A DNA stretch of 64,000 bases from Sitta carolinensis (lineage: Eukaryota; Chordata; Aves; Passeriformes; Sittidae), in assembly GCA_032173965.1 (NCBI GenBank), contig CM063313.1:1121805-1185804 (forward strand), read 5' to 3'. The translations under genes were made by a program, and so were the position numbers. The notes beneath the pieces were generated by a model. That model searched no databases and was not told the DNA's origin. It was given only the letters and a program-made list of their open reading frames with translations. Position 1 is the first letter of the stretch, and each line of letters begins with the position of its first letter. This document shows positions 10,901 to 22,900 of this stretch, piece by piece.

Positions 10901-13900
10901 CTGACATACAGGTTGTTGCATCATCATGCATTTTCTTCTCTTAGCAGAATTAATGGCAGTTATTTCTCACTATGCCTTCAGTCACTCCAGTTAGAACTAC
11001 AAGAGGAAATTCTATGCCACTGAAATGTTACTGCTAAAATTGATGTATCTAATCTTATCTATTTCTTTTTTTATTCTGAAAATTAATATTGTATCCTCTG
11101 CAAACGATGTGTTTCTGGCCTCCTGTGTTTAGGCAGTGATGGAAGCCAGAAGAATAGGCAGGTGCTTTTTGTTTTAGCCTGAATGTTTCTTGAACTTCTG
11201 TCTCTAATGGGAGAATGATGAAGTCTGCAGCTGATTGCATTTTCTTGCAGGTTCAAGCTCTAGAAGTTAAGAGTTGATTTAAGTCCTTTTGTTTGTTCCT
11301 TTGAATAGGTGTGATGCGATCAGTTCATTGCATTCATTTGAGATATGATAGATTCCCTTATCTAAATCATGACTCTTTATAAAGCAGTTAAGCAGTGCTC
11401 TGAAATGTTCTTGAATGCAATCTGGAAATTATAGTGTTTGGTGTATTTTCAGTTTTAAAGGAGCAACTTAGATAACATTGCAGAATTTTTGATTTGTACT
11501 TTGGAGCCCACGATGTGTTATTGCATATCTTTAGATGGCAAAAGTTCACAGTAGAGTGAATGCCCATTTAAATGAGGGACCTATGTAAATGATGTTTCCC
11601 TTTGCAAATGGCCGTGTCCCTGGGCATAGATAGCAAAATACTCTAAACTGGCTTAAGTATGTTAAGCTTGAATTTCTTTTAGATTTTTGTAAGCTGTCAG
11701 CCAGAGAACTGAAGTAATTTGTATTCCGATTTAGGATATAATCTGTTCTTAAACTGATTGATGTATGTGGCAAGAATACAGGCAGAGAATAAGGACCAAC
11801 ACTGAAAACTGTAACAGCCTTTTCTTCTCAGGATTTCCAGTCTTTTCAAGAATTAAGAAGTTAATGGTGGCCCTTGTATTGGCAAGCTTTAGCCAAAGAT
11901 TATCTGTGTTCTTTAGGAGCAGAGCTGTAGTTTGTTTTTATGTTCAGAACCACCATGGTTTCGTAACCTCATGGTGTTATTTTACATTGATGACTACTTC
12001 ACTGAGGCAATAAATACCAAGCTCCTTCACATGGATCCAGTTACTGCATAGTAATTAATGTATGTCTTCAGTCTGTCCTGACCTATACCACCACAATAAT
12101 AAAAGTTATGTCAGTATTAGTATGCAGAGAGGGTTTTTGGATTGTGGAAGAGAACTGTACAGCTGAAGCACAGTCACTGAAATGTCCAACAAGGAAACTG
12201 CTTGTGGCTGCCAAATTAGTTTTCCTAGGTATAATCCTGGGGAACATGGGGCTGTGTGCTCTTGGTGGTCCTCAGCACATGAAAGGTATGAACCTGTTGG
12301 AGCTGGTCCAAGGAGGCCATGAAGATGTTCAGAAGGTGGAGCATGTCTCCTATGGAGACAGGCTGAAAGAGCTGGAATTGTTCAGGGTGGAGAAGAGAAG
12401 GCTCTGGGGAGACCTTGTAGAACGTTCCAGCGTCAAATGGGGGCTTATAAGAAAGATGGGGACAGACTTTTTAGTAGGCTTCTTCAGAGTAGATGTATGG
12501 AAGGGCTTTTGTACAGTGAGGATGGTGAAGCACTGGAACAGATTCCCGGAAAAGGTTTTTTTCTCATTTCCCTTTCCATTCATGGTGTAAATAGAAGTTT
12601 GCTGATGTCTGGAGATGAATTCTGCCTGACAAACGGATGAAAGCATAGTCCTGTTTGTTGTGGACTTATGGAAGGGGGAACATTTTGGGAGGTTTTGGAA
12701 GAAGGCAGTGCCTCAGGTCAGTTGCAGTACATCAGTCGCAGCACAGTAATAATAAGGGGAAATGCTACTTACAGGTGGTCATCAAAGGCAAGTGTTGGCT
12801 CCTCCTACAGTAAATATCTTAACTCCTTTTCATGGGTCCAATTGTTCTGTAGTCAATCAATGTGTGTTCAGTGTGTCCTGACCTAGACTTTTAACTGTTC
12901 AAACATTTATGTTTGAGAGAACACATCTTGGTTTTGTTCCTTGTGGGAAAAGGACTGTTTGGAATAAAACAATAGAAAATGAAGAAGGCAAAGCAGACAT
13001 TTGAAGCCAGTACATTGATTGATGCAGTGGACATGAAACAAACTTTAATTTTGTCCCTCAAAATAGACTATATATGTTAGTCATATTGCAGGATTTGTTG
13101 CAAATCTGTGGCAAACATGGTAACTGGGTATAAAAGAAGTAGCCTTGAGTCATTATCTTTGTATTATTGGTACCAGTGCATAAGGATAATAATTCCTAAG
13201 GAGAATGTTAAAAAGTAGACATTTGGAAATGTAACAGGTTTTTAACATGATTTAAGGGATTAATTTGCCCTAGTGCATGCAGGACTTAAACTGAAGTTGT
13301 GAAGTATTAGACAGTATTATTATTAAAGTTTAAGAAAAAAATCCTTGATGACTTATCTGTGGTGAAAGAGATTGTTCAGTTTCAGTGTGAGTGACTTCCA
13401 TCCTTAAAATTGGGGGAGGAATTAACAAGTTATATTTTTAATTTTCAAGAAAATATGCTTTAAAAAGAAACATAAATCCAAGGATAGGACAGATTGTTAT
13501 AAAGTAAGGGCATGAGAATGATGATGCTTTCAGCAAATTACTGTCAAAATCTCAGGACTTAGGAGTGGCAGTGAGCTACTCTTAGTTTTGCTGTGGGAAA
13601 GCAACTGCCTGGTTGGAGACTAATTCCAAAGTGTTTGGCAGGTTCTGGAATGGCATGTATGACACAAAATACCAAAAGCATCCTTTCTTCATCTGCTGGG
13701 GAAAAAGATCTGGCTTCCTATTTTTGTTCAGTTCTATGGAGGGAAGCAATATGTTACATTCTGTATCCTTGCAGAGTTTTATGAAAAAGGTTTTCTGAAT
13801 ATTCAGAAAAAAAAGGGAAAAGCCTTTAAAAGGTGGTGTTAGCTTGTAGTAATAAGATAACAGATTGATTGTCTTTGTTTTCTGTATACTGGGAGTGTCT

Positions 13901-16900
13901 GTAAGAAAGCAAGAAGAATTGGCTGTGTTGTCCTTGAAAATAAGCCTTCTGATTTGTTTTAGTATAATGGAGTCAGTTCTCATGAATTGTAAGATAAACA
14001 AGAATCATGTTTGCATTCCTTTGTAAAAGATATCACCTGATGGACTTCTCAAGTGACCAGTGGAGATGGAGAGGTGGTAACTTCTCTGTCCAATCTCTGG
14101 TCACTGTCCAGAAACTTATATATACGAGGTCAACAATAAACTAGAATCTTCTTCCTTTCTTCTTCTCTGCCTGAACACCTGTTGTGTGTGTTGCTGTGTG
14201 TTTCTATCTGCGTCACAGTAACATGGCTGTATATGCGGGCAGTTTGTCTTAAAACACAACTGCAGATGTGTCAATACAGGACTGCATTTACAGGAGCTTG
14301 CTTTACCTCCTCAGGGTAGCAATATGGAGTCTTTCTGGAGAACTGTGTATTCTTACACATGACAACTAGCAGTGCCACTTGAGCTAGTGGTGCTGTGAAA
14401 GTGTGGATGATGTATCAGTGGTCCATGCAAACAAGTAAATGTGTAGGCTTGGAATTGCTGTGTGAAGCTCCAGATATTGTGGTGGAGGGGGGAGAAGTTG
14501 AAAACAATTTATGTAAGATAAGCATCTGAACATTTTGCACTAGTCTTTGCATATGGGGACTTCAAGGTTGAATGTCATGGTGATCTTACAAAAAAAAAAA
14601 AAAAAACCAAAAAGACAGGCATTCCCTGGAAAGTGGTTATGATGATGAAAACCTTCAGCTCTGTTTATAGCAGATGTACCCTCTGCACGCAGGGAAAGAA
14701 CAGGGCAAATAGGTCAAGAGATGAAAACAATTTTGTTCCCCAAATTTCTTAATTTACTTTTTCACTATGTTGTACACTCATACTAATAACTTCTCATGGA
14801 AAATTAAATACCTAATTTGAATCAGCACAGGAGACTATTTGGGAAAGGGACATGTTGCTCTGCAAAGTGGTTACAGTGACATAGTCAGAGAACTGGTAAA
14901 CTTGAAATAATCAAGGCATGACTGAAACGATTCTTCAGTATTTAAAACTTAAAGAATAGTTAATTAGGTTTGTACTGTCAACTTTGTTTTCATTAAGACT
15001 GTTTTTGTGCTTTAGGTGAAGGCACTGAAAGAGAAGATTGAATCAGAAAGGGGGAAAGATGCCTTTCCAGTAGCTGGCCAAAAACTAATTTATGCAGGTA
15101 ATGGATATCCTGAAGATGACTTATCTGAAGCTGCCATATTTTATGTTGTTGTTTGACTTGGATGTGCATGTTAAATCTTCTAAGAATTCTGAGAACTGAA
15201 GTACAAACAGGATAAAACCCCCCAGAAACACAAAAGCAAAGTCAATATCAAAGGGAACTATCCATTTTGAATTAGAATTTTTTGAGGTTTAATGCATGTG
15301 TATCATCTTTGCTGTTGTAACATGATGTCTTGGGGATATGCTGGGTGAAAAAGAAATAGCTTTTGTTACAACAGTTCAGGAGTTAAGCAGGTCAAAGCTG
15401 CTGTTCTGGCTTAATTCTTTTCTTGTTTAATTTATGCTGTGTATAAACCCCAGATTATTTCTTTTGGATTAACAAAAGAAACCCACCACCAAATCCTTGC
15501 TGTACAAAGGTGCTTTCAATACTTTTAAGCTCTGTCACTAGAAACGTGTATTATGTACTAGCAAAAAGCAGGCTAATGTCAGTTAAAAAACATGAAATTA
15601 ACTTTCATTTCCATTTGTAATAAGCTAAAGCCACTATTAACAGTGGAGAGATGCTAATAGAGAGAAGCTGTGAGTCTCTGTGTTTGTACAGCTCCTCTGG
15701 ACTATGTCTCATAGCAAGTTTTATGTCACTGGTACTTCAGTGAGGGGAGTGCATGTCAAGAACATGAAGGTGGGAGTCTCATGCATAACCAAGAAATGTG
15801 AACCAGGCAGAAGGCTTTGTGCAATGTGTGTAACTGCATCGCACTCTTAATATTGTGTTCTGTGATTGCAAAAATCAAAGATTGCATAAGATTCTGAGAC
15901 ATGACTTGAGTGTTTTCTGAAGCCAGAATGTATCTGCAGTACTGAGTAATCCTCACAAGCAGTTGGAAATACAGTAAATAAGATTGAGAATATAGTATTA
16001 TCCAAAGATGGATTCCCTTTTTTCCTTTTTCTTGGATGAGAGATACAAGGGTGCACTGACACTTTTATTAAAATGAGCTGTAGAATTTTTACAGTTTGCA
16101 ATACTCCCAGCTGACTTTGATTAGAGAGGCAGATTCATTGTATTAGGGTGAGGTCTAGAAACCCTGAGACTGGCATGTTCTGAGAAGTTGGGATGCCTGA
16201 TATATGCTTTCATAAAATATATGTATTATTTTGTTACACGTTCATTAAAGCCTTCCCTGAAGTGTTTATAAAAAATTATAAGTAAACCCATATAGGTTCT
16301 GAGTCAGATGCTACAGGTATTGCTATTACTGCACTACATGTAATACTTTCTTGAATGTTTGACCTGTAAGACTGGTGCAACCAGTCTTTTTTGTTCTGAG
16401 TGCCATAAAGTGTATGTGTTGCTTGATTTCCTTGCAACTATCAGGTTAAGGATGTGTCCTTCTACTTGCAGTCCACTAGAGAGGTTATGAGATGGAAGCA
16501 GTCCATGGCACATCTTCAGAAAATCAGTTTAAATTGTGAAATATTCCCTGAAAATTCTGTAGTAGAAATCAGTGCTATAAAACTCCCTGAAATACAGACT
16601 TGGTTTTCTGATTTGTGGTGCTACCTCTAAGTCAGCTTATTCTAAGAAAACACAAAGAGTATGTGGCTTATTGTGTCCCTAAGTTCTTGTAGAAGTGAAA
16701 CAAATCTGTTTTTTCACAGTACCACTCTTGCTTATGAAACATCAAAAGTCATAGTATAGCAAATGTTTCTGGGTTTGCCTGGTAGCTTTTTCATCCTTCT
16801 GTCAAGGTGGCAAGTTATGTAATAGTTCTAGCTTTTTCAACTGTTTTAGCCTTGCAAATTGTTAAAGTTGCAAGGTCACACATTTGTTATTGCAGGTAAT

Positions 16901-19900
16901 GGTCTTATCTGAAGAGCAAATGGAAGATAAGTAGAAAGGAATTTCCCTTACTGTGTAAGCAGGCATAAATTAATTGGTTAAGCTTTTTGTGTGTTACTGC
17001 CTTTCCTCTGTATTACATGTATCTTTGTTAAAGATCCAGTGAATCTTTTCAGCTTTAATACTTTCATTTTAAATGGTTTTAAAGCATCTTCAGCACTTAG
17101 GGCAGCAGCCCTCAAACTATCCACTACTCCCTACATCATACGAGGAACACTGTAGCTCTGTTGCTGAAGCTTAATAGCCAAACTGCTTTTTGTTAGGTTG
17201 TTTAATGTTTATAAATCTGCATAAAATATGTTTTAGTGAGGAAATCCCAAGATCATCTATTGATTTGCTAAACAACTTCTCAAATTCTGCTCGTTGAATT
17301 TCCCAGGTAAAATCCTTAATGATGAAACTGCTCTTAAAGAATACAAGATAGATGAGAAGAACTTTGTGGTGGTTATGGTGACAAAAGTGAGTAATCATTT
17401 CTTTTGAATAGGAAGCTTCATTAATATAATTCTATTTTTTCTTGTGATGAGTGATTGTATATGCCCATTCTTAAAACCAGTGTAATTTCATCATAGGTAA
17501 GTTCAGGTTGACAGTAAAAAGCTTGTGTGAATAGATAAAAATATTGCTTCACAGTCTTTGTTTCCCTAGGCTGATTTTTGCTGTTGCTCTGTGCTGATTG
17601 TTTGTATCAAAGAAAAAAAATTGCTAATGGCTGATTTTACTGTTTATTCTTTCTTGTCTCCGTGTTATTTTTTTCCTTTTTATTATTAAAAGGAAGAAGG
17701 CAACCTTGGTAGTTCATTGTTAAATCATCTGTGTGGAACTCTTCTAGCCTTGCCATATTGCTTTTCATAGTTCATGGCTTTTTCTTCTGTCAAGCTCAAC
17801 AGCATAAAGCATTAGAGACAGGATACATATGGCAGTAAACAAACCTGTGGGTTTTGAAAGACTGCAGGTGCAATTTATGGGGAATGACTCTGACATGTGT
17901 TTGAAGTATTTCTTCTCTGAACCACTGGTCAGGCTGCTTCCAGGAATTAAGCCACTGATTTTCCAGGCATTCCAGACCATTGCAATCTAAATAAAACTGG
18001 CTTCGTCTATGTTTTGGAATATGAAATTAATTTTGAAGCCAGACAAATAAAACATATTTTATTTCTATCTGGTAATATTAAAATAATTAAACATGTAGGC
18101 TTGTTAAAGATAACTGTTGTTGCTGTCTTCCTGAACGAACAATTTTCTAGTCTGTGGTTTGCCACAGAGCATTTATCAGTGCAAGAAGACAGGTGCAGAT
18201 GAGATGTCAGAGTACAGTTTTTCATTTTGTTGATAGCAGAAGACTCCAGAGAAGTTGTGCAATTGCCACTCCTGGAAGCGTTGAAGAAATCTGTGGCTGT
18301 GGCACTTAGGGACTCTGTTCAGTGGTGGGTGTGTCAGTGCTGGGTTAAAATCAATCATTTTAGTGGTCTCCTCAACAATTCTGTGATTCTAAACGTAGCT
18401 CTCCATGAAGAACTGCAAAATTCAGTATATTCTGATAATAAAGGATCTGTAGTTTGGGCATTTCTTCAGTCTTACAATCTTTTTGCTAGTCTTGGAACTC
18501 AATTTCCCTTTCCTGATTCTATTGTGGATACAAATGCCCAGTCATATAGACACAGACTGCTAACTCTGTCTGATGCTTAGGTGTTGTTGCATTAAGGTTT
18601 TAGGAATCCAGCAGAAAATAACCCTGCTTGCATTCCAACTGTGTCATTGTTTTTCTTTGAGTTCTTATTAAAATGTTATTTGCTATGCCCATTTTGTTGG
18701 AAGCTATTCATTCTTAACCTTACCTCTCCTTGCAGACAAAAGGAGGAAGTAAATATTTTCTTCTTCAAGTAGGCAGTGTCTGAAAGTGATGCACCTTGAA
18801 TAAATTGTTTTGTTAAAGTTCAAAGATTGGGGTCAGCTTTGTAGCCCTTGGGGCTATTTCTGTATGATAGGACTAATACTGCATCCAAGTAAAATTCAAG
18901 TTTCCATTAGAGATGTGATGATTATTTCACAATTGCACAGAAGTATTATTTACTCTAAATATTCTGCTGTAAATTTGGTAGTCCTTCATTCTGCTGTATC
19001 CATGATACTTCAGAAGTATTTGAGATGTTATTGTAGTGCTCTGAATGCAAAGATTGCATAACTAAAACATGTTGCAGGTGAAGTTTAAATCTTTTTTCAC
19101 ATCTTGTTTTCCAGCAAACAACATTCATAATTAAATGTGACTTCTGTCTTAATCACTTTTTTCCAGGTCTGAGCAGTGAGAAAAGCTTATGTTTGTTCTG
19201 CAGATGTTTTTTAGTAACTCACTTGGTTTCTTCTGGAAAATGCACTTTTGTAAAACACAGGATTGTTTTCATATTTAGAATATTGTGGTCTGTAAATATT
19301 TAGATCTTCACTTTATCCTCAGAGTGTGAGCACTCAGGTGTGTAAGTACTTCAGTGTCGCTCTCAGTTGCGTGAAGGTGAAGGGTGTCAGAGATTTAATG
19401 TCTTGCAACGTTTTAATGTTTTGCTTGATGTTGATGCAGCAATATCAAAAGCAAATGGTCTTAAGAGAACTTAATGGGTTACCTGTAGAGAGCTGTGGAT
19501 TTATGAGCTTTGTTCTGTGCCTGAACTCTGTTGTCCTCCCATAGCCCAAAACAGCAGCTGGAGCAACTCAGCTGTCAAATGCCACTTCCACTGTTGGCTC
19601 AACAACTGCAGCTCCCACAGCAGTTGCTGCACCAATCCCTGTTCCTGCCCCTGTGCCAGCTCCTGTCCCTCCACCACCAGCACCAGATGCAGTGGCTTGT
19701 GAACCTGCACCTGTGAGTGCTCCAAAGGAGGAGAAGCCAGAAGAAAAACCACCTGAGGCACCAGCTGCTGTCAGTCCATCATCAATTGACAGGTATGAAT
19801 AAGCTTCCAAAGTCAGGTTCCTATTTCTGCTGCTTCTAGTTTTGACTTTAAGTTTTTATTACAGTGTAAGTCCAATCGCTCTCTCCATTCTATATAATTT

Positions 19901-22900
19901 TTCTTCTTTCTTAACTGTAATTTCAGTCTCTGGCTCAAGTATGACATTACTGATTGTAAGAAGCACCTCTCCTTGCTTGTGCCTTCTCCTTTGGGAAGTG
20001 TGATCTTGGGAGCAAACCTGTGGAGGGGAGAGTTAAAAGACACAAGACTCAAGTTCCTGTTAGGCATTTCGGAGTCACTATCCTGCAAGTTTCTTTTCAG
20101 ACTGAGGATATTCACCTGCAGTGGGGATCTACTGCTCACAAAGCTCTTGAAGTCTTAAGAGGAATGTGTCCTGTCCTGGTCATAACCCTCTGACTGTGCT
20201 TTGGATCATGTTGGTCAGATTCAAATCATAATTTCCTTGTTGCTGGATGAGTCTTTTAATTTCTGGAAAGAACTTTTTCTTCTAAAATTTACAATGTGGT
20301 ATGGCTCTTAATCATGTAGTGCCCTGAAGCTACAAGGTTGTTGGTTTTTTCTTTTTCTGATTGTTCCTTGGCCCATCTGCAGGTAATTGTGGGACCTGTG
20401 AGAACTTTTCATCTCAGTTTTCTCCAATTGAGAAAATCAGGTGGAAGTTAGAGGTTTCATTCCTGTTGTATGCTGTTGCCTTTTTTTGCTTTAAGTTGCT
20501 TAAGCAAAAACAGCATGGGATTGAAATGTTGTTAACTGGAATTTAGTGGCCCCTGAAGTGCTGCATAGCATCAAATCTTCATTTTTCCTACTCGGGGTTT
20601 TAATTATTTGTGTGTTATTTCTGGAAATAGTGGTGCACAAGGTGGTATTTTTTGAGGGATTATATTTAAACACCATCAAATACTGATTTGATGATAAAAA
20701 AGTAAAACTTGTAATTGCGTAATATCTTGAAAAACTCATCACAAATTTCTTGTAGTAAACACACAAATTGATGATTTAATTTTGCAATTCTGAGAAATGA
20801 GTATCTCTTAGAAATGGAATGCAAGTGAAGTTTTATTTATCTGTCAAATTAACTTAGTTAAAAAATACTAATGAGTGGATTTTTTCTTTTTTTTTTCCCT
20901 GCTCAGTTTGTCCAGTAGGTTCAAAGATCAATCTTTCATACTGAAATAGTGTTTTTCATGTACAGATTGCAGTTTTGTAAAATTGCAGTAAGGGAGTCTC
21001 AGTGTACACACATAACAGGGAAGAACAAAATAATTTAACGTATACATTAAATATTTAACATATACATTATCACCTGCCTTGATTTCAGTAAGTACTCTTT
21101 GCTTCTGATTTGCTTTAGAAGTGAAATTACTAAGGCAAGGTTTATTGACCCAAGGCCAGGCCAGCTGGCATCTTAGTTTGCCTTTGATCTTTTTTTGATT
21201 GTAAACCTTAACTACTGACAGATACTAGTGAAGTGTTCTTGTTGGAACAAATTATTTCTTGCATAGATCTTACAGAGATCTCTGTAAGTGCCTTGTTGGA
21301 TTTTAGTGGTGTCTTCTGAAAACATTCAGATCAATCTGATGATCTCTCACTTGCTGGTCTGAGTTGCCAACTCTGGTAGCCTGATAAATGTGAGGTTCCA
21401 TGTCCTCAAGTCTGTCATGTTATCAAGACTGAACATGTATTCCCAAAATATACACACAATATGTATATACCTATAAATATATGTCTGGCTGCTTAGGTCA
21501 GCTCAGGCAGGGAAAATCCCACACTTATGCAAGATACATCAACCACATCCTGTTCCCCTCTGGCTATTTAGGGCAAAGCCCACTGCTGTAAAATGAATAC
21601 ATACAAAACAGAAATGAAAAATATGATTTTCTGTTTTGATAGCTGGCCTCTTAGAGTTTGCCAAGTTTTTGGTACCAGGGCATGGGATCTGCCTGAGCCC
21701 TGCAACCCTGTTCCAGGCCCTGATACTCATATTCCCATTGCCTGCACATGGACACACACACACAGGGCTCACCCAAGAGCTGGCTGCAGTCCTTGTCTTT
21801 CAGACTTCCACAGTGTCTGGTCTCAGCAGTTGCTGGCTCCACAGGTGTCTGGATCCCCTAACTCACCATTCCCTGTCCATGTAAACTCTTGGAATTCCAC
21901 ATACACATGTGCATGTAGAATGGAGACACACAGACCCTGCATTAAGAACAATTTTTAGAAGTAGCTTTTAATGAAAAGACAGGATGGATCGGTGGTGAGG
22001 TGCAGAGCGTGGCCAGGGAAGTGTTTCTTACGTGTGACTGGCTCTTTCTCTCCTCTTTGCTCATGCTCTTCTTCTGCATTGTGCCTTAAGCCTTCATTTC
22101 CTTGCCTTTGGTTCTTCTTCTAGATTACCCCCCAACACTTTTTCTCCAGGCACCCCACAGAGAGTTGCACCACCCTGTAGGCTCTAGTGCCCTTGAAGGA
22201 GTCCTGTTGACCCACCCTGGGTGTCACCCTGAGACCAAGGGGCTGCTGCTTTAATTCTGCAGCCCTGGGAATGGGGCACCCTTGGCTGTGGCTGATTAAA
22301 TCTAGTATTCTGCTTGGTGTTGTGCCCCTCTGTTCCTTGCTGTTCTTGGAGGTGAGCCTCTAATCCTGTAATTTAACAACTTTGATAACTTGAGATAGAG
22401 TAATTGCAAATGTTAGCAATTTATATTCCTGGGAAAGTAGTATACTGAGATTTTAATAAGCGCCTGCCACCAACCTCCTTGGGTCCTCAGTGAGGTCAAA
22501 CTGGTGACTGTGGGGAAGCAGTTAGTGAGACTGCTGTGTGCTTTTGAAAATCCACCTTGTTCTCCCACCCTTTAAAGCATTCAAGCAAGCAGATGGCTAA
22601 TCCCTGAGCAGATGGCAAGAGCCAAACTTCTGGGGGGTAGTGGGGGAAGGTTGGCCTTGTTTTAAAAATGCTACCATTGTAAGTTTGTAAAATCTATTCT
22701 CACTATAGGACCAAAAGAGAGCTCTTTGGAAAGCTTTGTTGGTTTTTTAGAAACAAAAGGGGCTATTAGACTTACAGCTGCTGCTGCTTTTTTTTTTTTT
22801 TCTTTTCTTTTTTTTTCTTTTTTTGAAAAACAGGAAGTTTTCCAAAGTTTTGTAATTACCGTTGCACTTGTCTTCATCTTACAGTACAACAGGTGATACA

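Larger units (their letters stand above)
1964..15015 (+). other. RAD23B: RAD23B intron 1 (13.05 kb)
   Basis: This is the longest intron of the gene. It starts in the CpG-island shore, then becomes AT-rich. It contains a degenerate tandem repeat (2330-2440), a cryptic-exon candidate (2937-2994), two solo LTRs (9525-9817, 13926-14223), a CR1 fragment (12280-12556) flanked by a diverged direct repeat, and homopolymer runs at 8019-8035 (T) and 14590-14606 (A). The rest, including 3000-9500, shows no gene or repeat that I recognise. Donor gtgcgg, acceptor tgctttag. Confidence 0.9.

Noticed and set aside
12108..12590. 160-residue open frame in intron 1
   Set aside because: Runs through a CR1 fragment and unique DNA in one chance frame; no domain and no splice context.
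9525..14223. A single provirus with 5' and 3' LTRs spanning 4.7 kb of intron 1
   Set aside because: Each LTR has its own intact and different 6-bp duplication, and the DNA between shows no retroviral coding remnants or primer-binding site next to the first LTR.
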